Shown: piece by piece, positions 9,674 through 18,300 of the stretch
Numbering within the stretch: position 1 is the first letter of the stretch
How the letters are laid out: every line of letters begins with the position of its first letter
Origin: Scybalousia_A sp964626385
GTDB taxonomy: Bacteria; Bacteroidota; Bacteroidia; Bacteroidales; P3
DNA: 40,542 nt
Assembly: GCA_964626385.1 (NCBI GenBank)
Contig: CAZVEO010000008.1
Span: forward strand, 1-40,542
Reading direction: 5' to 3'
Position numbers and translations under genes: made by a program
Notes under the pieces: generated by a model
The model's database searches: none
Seen by the model: only the letters and a program-made list of their open reading frames with translations
What the model was told of the DNA's origin: nothing

Positions 9674-9835
9674 TATAGGTTACAGGCTCAGCCTGTTTTA
9701 TAAGGGCAAAGCCATAAAAAACTAAAGGCTAAAGCTTTGCGTCTATGCTAACCTATAAAAGAGTAAAGAGTCTGCCCTAATAAAGCACTCTGTGAGTGTT
9801 ATGCACTATAAAAACACCCTATGGGTGCAGAGCCG
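9674..9835. repeat. Mini-hairpin cluster 3
   Basis: These are short palindromes on the right side of copy A: ACAGGC-TCA-GCCTGT (9682-9696), GGGCAAAGCC, CACTC-TGT-GAGTG (9786-9798) and CACCC-TAT-GGGTG (9815-9827), with TATGCTAACCTATAAAA linkers. The first 34 nt duplicate 9124-9157 exactly. Confidence 0.8.
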
Positions 9836-10163
9836 TTACTTTTTTTGATTTTCTTGCCTTTTGATTGATTGTTGTAGGCTGAGATGATTTAGTATTGACT
9901 TGTAGATAAGTAGTAAATTGATTTTTTAAATTTTGGAGTATTTTTATATAAAGTTAGTGTTAATTTGTGTTACTACATAATAGATGCAAGAGATGTACTG
10001 CTTATAATTTATGTCAATTAATATGCTCGTTTTTTGTTTATTTTATGGTTTAACTTTGTAATATGCTTTCATAATTATACAATATAAGACAAATTTAATG
10101 AAATATTTTTTTATCTATAAATCAGTTTATTATATAATAAAAAACAAAAAAAATAAGAAAATG
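9836..10163. other. AT-rich intergenic stretch
   Basis: There is no supported gene here. It contains a lone -7-like TAACTTTG at 10051-10058 with no TTTG at the right distance, and otherwise only AT-rich sequence leading to the tRNA operon promoter. Confidence 0.5.
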
Positions 10164-10195
10164 TTTGGTCGGTATTCAAATTTATTATACCTTTG
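10164..10195 (+). promoter_or_regulatory. Promoter of the tRNA-tuf-rpo operon
   Basis: TTTG (10164-10167), a 20-bp spacer and TACCTTTG (10188-10195) match the Bacteroidetes housekeeping sigma consensus exactly. Transcription would start about 7 nt later, roughly 78 nt before the first tRNA. This is the best-placed promoter for the whole downstream operon. Confidence 0.78.
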
Positions 10196-10279
10196 CAAAG
10201 CGTTTTTGAAACAAGGTGATGTTTTTTAAGTGCTTTAAGTTGTTTGAAAGTTTTTAATTTATAACTAATAGTTAGAAGT

Positions 10280-10352
10280 GCCGATATAACTCAGTTGGTA
10301 GAGTAGCTGATTTGTAATCAGCCTGTCGGGGGTTCAAGTCCCTCTATCGGCT
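10280..10352 (+). tRNA. tRNA-Thr (anticodon TGT)
   Basis: A 73-nt cloverleaf with acceptor stem GCCGATA/TATCGGC, anticodon stem GCTGA/TCAGC, loop TTTGTAA and anticodon TGT at 10313-10315. The T arm contains GGTTCAAGTCC. The 3' CCA is not encoded. Confidence 0.96.
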
Positions 10353-10361
10353 CTTTGCTTT

Positions 10362-10443
10362 GGGAAAGTCGCATAGTGGCAATTGCAACAGACTGTAAAT
10401 CTGTCCTCTTCGGAGTTCGGTGGTTCGAGTCCACCCTTTCCCA
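10362..10443 (+). tRNA. tRNA-Tyr (anticodon GTA)
   Basis: An 82-nt class II tRNA with acceptor stem GGGAAAG/CTTTCCC, anticodon stem ACAGA/TCTGT, anticodon GTA at 10395-10397 and a long variable arm. The 3' CCA is not encoded. Its G34 is a known queuosine site, which fits the queG and queE genes in the window. Confidence 0.96.
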
Positions 10444-10454
10444 CGAAACTAATT

Positions 10455-10527
10455 GCGGAAGTAGCTCATTTGGTAGAGCGATAGCCTTCCAAGCTATAGG
10501 TGGCGGGTTCGAGCCCCGTTTTCCGCT
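10455..10527 (+). tRNA. tRNA-Gly (anticodon TCC)
   Basis: A 73-nt cloverleaf with acceptor stem GCGGAAG/TTTCCGC (one G-T pair), anticodon stem ATAGC/GCTAT and anticodon TCC at 10488-10490. The 3' CCA is not encoded. The 120-bp gap to the next tRNA is purine-rich and holds a small hairpin near 10600-10622. Confidence 0.96.
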
Positions 10528-10647
10528 CTAAATTTGAGAAAAAATAATATTTGGAGGAAGTGAGGTGTTGATAGGGGAAGAGGATGTTATGTTGTTTAGG
10601 AGGAGGGGTTTTGCCTCGTCCTTATTGTTGTGGTAGTAAGATATAGT

Positions 10648-10719
<72 letters not shown>

Positions 10720-10770
10720 CACGAGATAAAAATAAAGAAAGTTAATAATAATAAAAATAGGTCAATAATT

Positions 10771-11958
10771 ATGGCAAAAGAAAAATTTGAGCGTACCAAA
10801 CCGCACGTAAATATAGGTACAATCGGTCACGTAGACCACGGTAAGACCACTTTGACAGCTGCTATTACTAAAGTTTTGGCTGAAAAGGGTTTGTCTGAGG
10901 TTAAATCATTTGATTCAATAGACTCTGCTCCGGAGGAAAAAGAAAGAGGTATAACTATTAATACCGCACACGTTGAGTATCAAACAGAGACTCGTCACTA
11001 TGCACACGTGGATTGTCCTGGACACGCTGACTATGTAAAGAACATGGTTACAGGTGCTGCTCAGATGGACGGAGCTATATTGGTTGTTGCTGCAACCGAT
11101 GGTCCTATGCCTCAAACAAGAGAACACATACTATTGGCTCGTCAGGTAGGCGTTCCTCGTATAGTTGTTTTCATGAATAAGGTTGACTTAGTTGATGACC
11201 CTGAGTTGTTAGACTTGGTTGAGATGGAAATCAGAGACCTATTGTCTTTCTATAACTTTGACGGAGATAATACTCCTGTTATCAGAGGTTCTGCTTTGGG
11301 TGCATTGAATGGTGAGCCTCAATGGGTAGAGAAAGTTACTGAACTCATGGCCGCTGTTGATGCTTGGATACCATTGCCTATGAGAGATAAGGATAAAGAC
11401 TTTTTGATGCCTATAGAGGACGTATTCTCTATCACAGGACGTGGTACTGTTGCTACTGGTAGAATTGAAACAGGTATAATCAGAGTTGGTGACCCTGTAG
11501 ATATTATCGGTATGGGTGCAGAAAAACTTAAATCTACAGTTACAGGAGTTGAGATGTTCCGTAAATTGTTGGATGATGGTGAAGCAGGTGATAACGTTGG
11601 TTTATTGCTTAGAGGTATAGACAAAGACGAAATTCGTAGAGGTATGGTTATTGCTAAACCAGGAACAGTTACTCCTCACAAGAAATTCCAAGCAGAGGTT
11701 TATATCTTGAAGAAAGAAGAAGGTGGTCGTCATACACCATTCCAAAACAGATATCGTCCTCAATTCTATTTTAGAACAACAGACGTTACAGGTGAAATCA
11801 CTCTTCCTGAGGGTAGAGATATGGTAATGCCTGGTGATAACTTGACAATTACAGTTGATTTGATTTCTGAGATAGCTCTTAACAAGAACCTTCGTTTCGC
11901 TATCCGTGAGGGTGGTAGAACAGTTGGAGCTGGTCAGGTAACAGAAATCTTAGACTAA
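10771..11958 (+). CDS. tuf: Elongation factor Tu
   Basis: EF-Tu is the GTPase that delivers aminoacyl-tRNA to the ribosome. The start is the ATG at 10771 (MAKEKFERTKPHVN), giving 395 residues, the family norm. The open frame extends upstream into the preceding tRNA-Thr gene, which rules out an earlier start. GTP-binding motifs are GHVDHGKT (G1, about 18-25), the switch I threonine in RGITINTAHV, DCPGH (G3) and NKVD (G4). Domains II and III follow and end in GRTVGAGQVTEIL. It lies between tRNA-Thr(GGT) and tRNA-Trp, so the primary transcript must be processed to release the tRNAs. Confidence 0.98.
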   Translation: MAKEKFERTKPHVNIGTIGHVDHGKTTLTAAITKVLAEKGLSEVKSFDSIDSAPEEKERGITINTAHVEYQTETRHYAHVDCPGHADYVKNMVTGAAQMDGAILVVAATDGPMPQTREHILLARQVGVPRIVVFMNKVDLVDDPELLDLVEMEIRDLLSFYNFDGDNTPVIRGSALGALNGEPQWVEKVTELMAAVDAWIPLPMRDKDKDFLMPIEDVFSITGRGTVATGRIETGIIRVGDPVDIIGMGAEKLKSTVTGVEMFRKLLDDGEAGDNVGLLLRGIDKDEIRRGMVIAKPGTVTPHKKFQAEVYILKKEEGGRHTPFQNRYRPQFYFRTTDVTGEITLPEGRDMVMPGDNLTITVDLISEIALNKNLRFAIREGGRTVGAGQVTEILD

Positions 11959-11999
11959 TAAAATATAAAAAAGGGAGGTGCTAAAAGTACCCCCTATAT

Positions 12000-12070
12000 A
12001 GGGGCGTGGTTCAATGGTAGAATAGCGGTCTCCAAAACCGTCGATGGGAGTTCGATTCTCTCCGCCCCTG
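12000..12070 (+). tRNA. tRNA-Trp (anticodon CCA)
   Basis: A 71-nt cloverleaf with acceptor stem AGGGGCG/CGCCCCT, anticodon stem GCGGT/ACCGT, loop CTCCAAA and anticodon CCA at 12032-12034. The discriminator is G. The 3' CCA is not encoded. It sits between tuf and secE. Confidence 0.95.
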
Positions 12071-12125
12071 CTTGATTTGAGTTTTTAATGATTTTCATCT
12101 GTTGATGATAAAAATTTTTTGAAAT

Positions 12126-12341
12126 ATGTCAGTGGTAAGTTATGTAAAGAGTTGTTATGACGAGTTGGTCCATAAAGTGTCTTGGCCAACAATGTCTGAG
12201 TTACAAAATAGTACATTGGTAGTTTTTGTGGCTTCTTTGATAATAGCGTTGATTGTTTTTATTATGGATATTCTTTTTGGGGTTCACACAACTATGTTTT
12301 GGAAGGGCTTGTTAGGGTATCTGTATCAGATGATGTCATAA
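12126..12341 (+). CDS. secE: Preprotein translocase subunit SecE
   Basis: SecE is the small clamp subunit of the SecYEG protein channel in the inner membrane. The 71-residue protein has the short single-span form: an amphipathic helix with the conserved KVSWPT motif (about 18-23), then one membrane segment near residues 29-51. Position between tuf/tRNA-Trp and nusG is the conserved arrangement. A 123-bp gap with a hairpin separates it from nusG. Confidence 0.93.
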   Translation: MSVVSYVKSCYDELVHKVSWPTMSELQNSTLVVFVASLIIALIVFIMDILFGVHTTMFWKGLLGYLYQMMS

Positions 12342-12370
12342 GATAATAATGATATAGAAAAATAGGGTTG

Positions 12371-12426
12371 TATTTTCAATATCTTGCTTCCCAATTACCT
12401 ATGAAAGGTTTGAGATATTGAGAATA
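12371..12426 (+). promoter_or_regulatory. Hairpin in the nusG leader
   Basis: Arms of 14 nt (12371-12384 and 12413-12426) pair with a single T-G wobble. They enclose a second small hairpin, ACCT-ATGAA-AGGT. There is no U-tract, so this looks like a structured leader or processing site rather than a terminator. It lies 38 bp before the nusG ATG. Confidence 0.5.
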
Positions 12427-12464
12427 TGATTGTTTGTGAATAAAATATTTATCTCTTAGGTACG

Positions 12465-13028
12465 ATGAGTGAACTAACAAAGAAATGGTATGTTGTTAAG
12501 GCTATAGCTGGAAAAGAAAAGAAGGCTAAAGAATACATTGATAATGAAATAAATCGTTTGGGGCTGACGGAGTTGGTTCCCAATGTTTTGATTCCTACAG
12601 AGAAAGTTTATTCAGTTCGTAATGGTAAAAAGGTTTCAAAGGAAAGGACTCTTTTTCCGGGATACATATTCGTAGAGGCTGCTTTAAAAGACAAGGCATC
12701 TGGAAAGGAAGGAGAGATTATACACATAATCAGAAATATTCCTAATGTTTTGGACTTCATAACAGAAAAAGGCGGAAAACCTATTCCTATGCAACAAAAA
12801 GATGTTGAAAGGATGTTGGGAAAAGTCGATGAAGTGATGACTATGGGTGAAGAGTTGAGTGAGCCTTTTATTATTGGTGAAAATGTTAAGATAGTGGATG
12901 GACCTTTCAAAAACTTTGAGGGTACAATAGAAGAGTTAAACGTAGAAAAGCGAAAACTTAAAGTTATTGTTAAAATTTTTGGAAGGAAAACTCCAGTTGA
13001 ATTATCATTTGTCCAGGTAGAGAAATAA
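12465..13028 (+). CDS. nusG: Transcription termination/antitermination factor NusG
   Basis: NusG binds the RNA polymerase clamp, links it to the ribosome or Rho, and modulates pausing. The 187-residue protein has the NGN domain from KKWYVVKAIAGKEKKAKEYI onward, including FPGYIFVEA (about 65-73). The KOW domain near the C-terminus contains GENVKIVDGPFKNFEGTIEE. It is followed at 56 bp by rplK, the universal order. The upstream hairpin may be a control point within the operon. Confidence 0.96.
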   Translation: MSELTKKWYVVKAIAGKEKKAKEYIDNEINRLGLTELVPNVLIPTEKVYSVRNGKKVSKERTLFPGYIFVEAALKDKASGKEGEIIHIIRNIPNVLDFITEKGGKPIPMQQKDVERMLGKVDEVMTMGEELSEPFIIGENVKIVDGPFKNFEGTIEELNVEKRKLKVIVKIFGRKTPVELSFVQVEK

Positions 13029-13084
13029 TTATTTTATTCGTAGTTAATAAATTATTTAACAGTAAAAGCAAAATTTAGTGTAAT

Positions 13085-13510
13085 ATGGCTAAAGAAGTTG
13101 CAGGATTAATTAAGTTACAAATCAAAGGAGGTGCGGCAAATCCTTCACCACCTGTAGGACCTGCTTTAGGTGCTAAGGGTGTGAATATTATGGAGTTTTG
13201 CAAGCAGTTTAATGCAAGAACTCAAAAGCAAGCTGGCAAAATAGTTCCTGTTATTATAACTGTTTATTCCGACAAAAGTTTTGATTTTGTAGTTAAAACT
13301 CCACCTGTTGTTATTCAGATAAAAGAAGCAGCCAAACTTCAAAGCGGTTCTGGTGAGCCAAATAGAAAAAAAGTTGCTTCTATTACACAAGAACAGGTTA
13401 GAGCAATAGCAGAGGCAAAAATGGTAGACTTGAATTGTTTTACAATAGAGAGTGCTATGAAAATGGTTGCTGGTACTGCTCGTAGTATGGGAGTTACGGT
13501 TAAGGCTTAA
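13085..13510 (+). CDS. rplK: 50S ribosomal protein L11
   Basis: L11 binds 23S rRNA at the GTPase centre. The 141 residues match the family length. The N-terminal domain has the proline-rich segment PSPPVGPALGAKGVNIMEFC. The C-terminal RNA-binding domain ends in ARSMGVTVKA. It is in operon with rplA, 43 bp downstream. Confidence 0.97.
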   Translation: MAKEVAGLIKLQIKGGAANPSPPVGPALGAKGVNIMEFCKQFNARTQKQAGKIVPVIITVYSDKSFDFVVKTPPVVIQIKEAAKLQSGSGEPNRKKVASITQEQVRAIAEAKMVDLNCFTIESAMKMVAGTARSMGVTVKA

Positions 13511-13553
13511 GACCTTAATAATTTGAATTTTATAAATAGAAAATTGCAAGAAA

Positions 13554-14249
13554 ATGGCAAAAAAATCGAAAAAACAGCAAGAGGCCTTAAAGAAGTATGA
13601 TGCTTCTCAAGAGTACTCTCTGAAAGAGGCAATAAAGATTGTAAAGGATATAACCTATACAAAATTTGATGCTTCCTTTGACTTGGATGTTCGTTTGGGT
13701 GTTGACCCAAGAAAAGCCAATCAAATGGTCAGAGGTACGGTTACTCTTCCTCATGGAACAGGAAAGACTAAAAAAGTTCTTGTTCTTTGCACAGAGGATA
13801 AGGAGCAAGAGGCTAAAGATGCCGGAGCCGATTTTGTTGGTTTGGATGAATACATAACCAAGATTAAAGGCGGTTGGACGGATGTCGATGTAATTATAAC
13901 TATGCCAAGTGTAATGCCTAAAATAGGAGCATTAGGTAGAATATTAGGTCCTCGTGGACTTATGCCTAACCCTAAAACCGGCACTGTTACCATGGATATA
14001 GCAAAGGCAGTCCAAGAAGTAAAAGCCGGTAAAATAGATTTCAAAGTAGACAAATACGGTATTGTTCACACGAGTGTTGCTCGAATATCTTTCCCAGAAG
14101 AAAAGATATTGGAAAATACTTTGGAAGTGTTGCATATGATAGAGAAATTAAAACCATCTGCAGCCAAAGGAACTTATATGAAGAGCATAGCTGTATCTTC
14201 TACAATGAGTCCGGGTGTTAAAATAGATGCAAGAACTATTAGTAAATAA
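13554..14249 (+). CDS. rplA: 50S ribosomal protein L1
   Basis: L1 forms the mobile stalk of the 50S subunit near the E site and in many bacteria represses its own operon. The 231-residue length is typical. Family motifs include FDASFDLDVRLGVDPRKANQ and the central GPRGLMPNPKTGTVT. The gap to rplJ is only 20 bp, so a separate L10 leader like that of E. coli cannot fit between them without overlapping the rplA coding region. Confidence 0.97.
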   Translation: MAKKSKKQQEALKKYDASQEYSLKEAIKIVKDITYTKFDASFDLDVRLGVDPRKANQMVRGTVTLPHGTGKTKKVLVLCTEDKEQEAKDAGADFVGLDEYITKIKGGWTDVDVIITMPSVMPKIGALGRILGPRGLMPNPKTGTVTMDIAKAVQEVKAGKIDFKVDKYGIVHTSVARISFPEEKILENTLEVLHMIEKLKPSAAKGTYMKSIAVSSTMSPGVKIDARTISK

Positions 14250-14269
14250 CTTTATACACGCTACAAGAA

Positions 14270-14791
14270 ATGAGAAAAGAAGATAAAGGCAGACTAATAG
14301 AAAGTATTGGTGCAGAATTGCAGAAATATCCGTACGTGTATGTTGTTGATTTGGAAGGTTTAAACTCTGTTGATACAGCAAATTTGAGAAGATTATGCTT
14401 TAAAAGAGAGGTTAAATTGATGGTGGTTAAAAATACCTTATTGAGAAAGGCTATGGATAATATGGAAGTAGATTTTTCCGAAATATATCCTACTTTCAAG
14501 GGACAAACCTCCATTATGCTTTCGTTTGTAAACAACGCACCTGCAAAGCTTATAAAAGAATTTAGAGCAAAGAATGACAGACCTGTTCTTAAATCTGCTT
14601 TCGTAGAGGAAGAATTCTATGTTGGAGATGAGAATTTGGATAGTTTGGTTGCAATCAAGTCTAAGAATGAGCTTATTGCAGATGTTATGGCATCATTGAT
14701 GGCTCCTGCTCAAAATGTTATCAGTGCTTTGCAATCTTCTGGTAATACTATTACCGGAGTACTTAAAACTTTAGAGGAAAAAGGTGAATAA
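14270..14791 (+). CDS. rplJ: 50S ribosomal protein L10
   Basis: L10 anchors L7/L12 dimers to the ribosome at the base of the stalk. The 173-residue protein has the N-terminal rRNA-binding domain and the C-terminal helix that binds L7/L12. The central segment contains LMVVKNTLLRKAMDN. It is followed by rplL at 50 bp, the standard partner gene. Confidence 0.96.
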   Translation: MRKEDKGRLIESIGAELQKYPYVYVVDLEGLNSVDTANLRRLCFKREVKLMVVKNTLLRKAMDNMEVDFSEIYPTFKGQTSIMLSFVNNAPAKLIKEFRAKNDRPVLKSAFVEEEFYVGDENLDSLVAIKSKNELIADVMASLMAPAQNVISALQSSGNTITGVLKTLEEKGE

Positions 14792-14841
14792 TTATTCACA
14801 CAAAAAAAATTAGTAAACAAACATAAAAAAGAAAAAATAAA

Positions 14842-15216
14842 ATGGCAGATTTAAAAGCATTCGCAGAACAATTAGTGAATTTGACGGTTAAAGAAGTTAA
14901 AGAACTTGCTGATATATTAAAAGAAGAATATGGTATTGAACCAGCAGCCGCAGCAGTTGCAGTTGCAGCAGGTCCAGCAGCGGCAGGTCCAGCAGCAGAA
15001 GAAAAAACATCTTTTGATGTTATTTTAACTGAAGCAGGTGCTTCTAAACTTAACGTTGTAAAATTGGTTAAAGACCTTTGCAGTTTAGGACTTAAAGAGG
15101 CTAAAGAATTAGTAGACGCTGCTCCTAAGCCATTGAAAGAAGGTGTAACTAAGGATGAAGCAGAATCTTTGAAAAAATCATTGGAAGAAGCTGGTGCAAA
15201 GGTTGAAATTAAATAA
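14842..15216 (+). CDS. rplL: 50S ribosomal protein L7/L12
   Basis: This protein is the multi-copy stalk component that recruits translation GTPases. The 124 residues comprise an N-terminal dimerisation domain, an alanine/glycine/proline-rich hinge (about 34-54, with GPAAAGPAAEE) and the C-terminal domain starting at KTSFDVILTEAG. The C-terminal domain contains the factor-binding helices, including VKLVKDLCSLGLKEAKELVD. The hinge DNA is made of repeated GCA-type codons. A hairpin follows 31 bp downstream, before rpoB. Confidence 0.97.
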   Translation: MADLKAFAEQLVNLTVKEVKELADILKEEYGIEPAAAAVAVAAGPAAAGPAAEEKTSFDVILTEAGASKLNVVKLVKDLCSLGLKEAKELVDAAPKPLKEGVTKDEAESLKKSLEEAGAKVEIK

Positions 15217-15246
15217 GACGTTTCACCACAATTATTGATATTGGAG

Positions 15247-15283
15247 TAGAATTTCCCTCTCAGAAAAAAGGGGGAAACTTCTA
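15247..15283 (+). terminator. Attenuator-like hairpin between rplL and rpoB
   Basis: TAGAATTTCCC (15247-15257) pairs with GGGAAACTTCTA (15272-15283) apart from one bulged C, and is followed by a T-rich stretch. It lies exactly where the E. coli operon has its rplL-rpoB attenuator. Partial termination would lower rpoBC relative to ribosomal protein synthesis. The strength is inferred, not measured. Confidence 0.55.
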
Positions 15284-15338
15284 TTCTTTATTTGTGTTTG
15301 TATTGAACTTATTTTTTAACCTTTAATTCTTAAAAACC

Positions 15339-18300
15339 TTGGCAAAAAAAAATAAACAACAGTTGGTTAGTTTTGCGACTGTGAAAAAATTTGGATATTC
15401 AGATTTTCTGGATATTCAGTTGAAGTCATTCAGAGACTTTTTTCAATTAGAAACAGATTCAGAGAGTAGGAAAGATGAAGGACTTTATAAAGTTTTTTCT
15501 GAGAATTTTCCTATAAGTGATGCAAGAAATAATTTTGTGTTGGAATTTTTGGACTATTTTATAGATTCTCCGAGATATTCCATACAAGAGTGCATAGAGA
15601 GAGGGTTGACGTTTTCTGTGCCTTTGAAAGCAAAATTAAAGTTGTACTGCACAGATGAAGACCATGAGGATTTTGAAACCATAATACAAGATGTATATTT
15701 GGGTATGATACCATACATGACTCCTAAGGGTACTTTTGTTATCAATGGAGCTGAGAGAGTTGTGGTATCACAGTTACATCGTTCTCCGGGTGTATTTTTT
15801 GGCACAAGTACGCACGCAAACGGAATGCAGTTGTATTCTGCAAGAATAATTCCTTTTAGAGGTTCTTGGATGGAATTTACTACTGATATTAACAACGTGA
15901 TGTATGCTTATATAGATAGGAAAAAGAAACTTCCTATTACTACACTTTTGAGAGCTATAGGTTTTGAAACGGATAAAGATATTTTGGAAATCTTTAACCT
16001 TGCAGAAGAGGTAAAGGTAACCAAATCTAATGTAAAAAAATATATAGGCAAGCGTTTGGCAGCAAGGGTTGTTCGTACCTGGGTAGAGGATTTCGTTGAT
16101 GAGGACGTAGGTGAGGTTGTGTCTTTGGATAGAACGGAGATAATAGTAGAGAGAGAGACTGTATTGGATGAGGAAAATGCGGAAAGAATTTTGGATGCGG
16201 GTATTAAATTTATTCTTTTACACAAAGACGATGCTTCTGCTGCTGATTATTCAATAATTTTTAACACTTTACAAAAAGATACAGCAAATAACGCCAAGGA
16301 AGCTGTAGAGTATATTTACCGCCAATTGAGAAGTGCTGAACCTCCTGATGAGGAAACGGCTCGCGGTATTATAGAAAAGTTATTTTTCTCAGATAAAAGG
16401 TATGACTTAGGTGATGTAGGTCGTTACAGAATAAACAAAAAATTGGGGTTAAAAGTAGACCCAAGTATAAAGGTACTTACTAGGGAGGATATTATTTCAA
16501 TAATAAAGTACCTTATAGAACTTATTAATTCAAAGGCTGAGGTTGATGATATAGACCACTTGAGCAATCGTAGAGTACGTACGGTTGGAGAGCAGTTGTA
16601 TGCTCAATTCAATGTGGGACTTGCTCGTATGGCAAGAACTATCAAAGAAAGGATGAATGTAAGGGATAATGAAGTATTTTCCCCTACAGATTTGATAAAC
16701 GCGAAAACTTTGTCTTCTGTTATAAACTCTTTCTTTGGTACCAATCAGTTATCTCAGTTTATGGACCAAATCAATCCATTGACAGAAATTACTCACAAGA
16801 GGAGAATTTCTGCTCTTGGTCCTGGAGGTCTTTCAAGGGAAAGAGCGGGTTTTGAGGTCAGAGACGTGCATTATACTCATTATGGTCGTCTTTGTACTAT
16901 AGAAACACCTGAAGGACCTAATATTGGTTTGATTTCGTCTTTGAGCGTATTTGCCAAAATTGATAGTTTAGGCTTCATAGAGACTCCTTATTATAGGGTT
17001 AAAAATGGAAAGGTTTTATATAAGGAAGCTCCTATATATCTTACCGCCGAAGAGGAGGAAAATAAGATAGTAGCCCAAGCAACTACAAAGGTAGATAGCG
17101 ACGGTAGAATTTTGGACGAAAAAGTAAAGGCAAGAAAGCAAGCAGATTTTCCTATAGTTGTTCCTAATCAAGTAGATTTGATGGACGTTGCTCCTAACCA
17201 AATTGCTTCTATTGCTGCTTCGCTTATTCCATTTTTGGAGCACGATGATGCTAATCGTGCTTTGATGGGTTCTAATATGATGCGTCAGGCGGTTCCTCTA
17301 TTAAATCCAGAAATTCCTTTGGTTGGTACGGGTATAGAGCCATACGTTGCAAAGGATTCTCGCGTGCTTATTACAGCAGAGGGTGATGGTATTGTGGATT
17401 TTGTAGACGCAAGAGAGATATCCATAATTTATGATAGAGATGAGGATGAGCGTTTGGTAAGCTTTGAAGACGATAAAAAAGTATATAAGTTAACCAAATT
17501 TCAGAAAACTAATGATGGAGGTTCTATAAACCTTAGACCTATAGTACGTAGAGGAGATAAGGTTGTTAAAGGACAAATTCTTTGTGAAGGTTATGCAACA
17601 AAGGATGGTGTTTTGTCTTTAGGTAGAAATCTTCACGTAGCTTTCATGCCTTGGAAAGGATATAACTATGAGGACGCTATAGTAATTTCAGAAAAAGTCG
17701 TTAAGGAGGATTGGTTTACCTCTGTTCATATAGAAGAGTTTATCACTGAGGTTAGAGAGACCAAACGTGGCGATGAAGAATTGACAAAGGATATTCCTAA
17801 TGTTAGTACGGAAGCCACAAAGGATTTGGATGAAAATGGTATGATTAGAGTTGGAGCAACCGTTAAAGAGGGAGATATTTTAGTTGGTAAGATAACTCCT
17901 AAGGGTGAGTCTGACCCTACGCCAGAGGAAAAACTTCTTAGTGCTATATTTGGAGATAAAGCGGGAGATGTTAAAGATGCTTCTCTTAAAGTACCGCCTT
18001 CTGTATCGGGAGTTGTTATTAATAAACAATTGTTTACTCGATTCAAAAAGGATAGGGATTTAAGAGCAAAGAATAAAGATATAATTAAGAAACTTACCGA
18101 TGAGTTTGATGAAAATATGTCTAAATTGAAGAAAAAACTTGTAGACAAATTATTTATTATCTTATCTGGTAAGGTGGCACAGGGTGTTTATTCTTCTTAC
18201 AACGAGGAGATAGTTGCTCCTAAGACCAAGTTTACTCAAAAAATCTTGATGAACATAGATTATTCTGTTGTTAATTATAGTGATTGGACTTCAGATGAAA

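Noticed and set aside
9870..9890. GGCTGAGA-like core of a TPP riboswitch near 9877
   Set aside because: The paired helices and the downstream conserved GAACCUGAUC-type segment are absent, and no thiamine gene follows.
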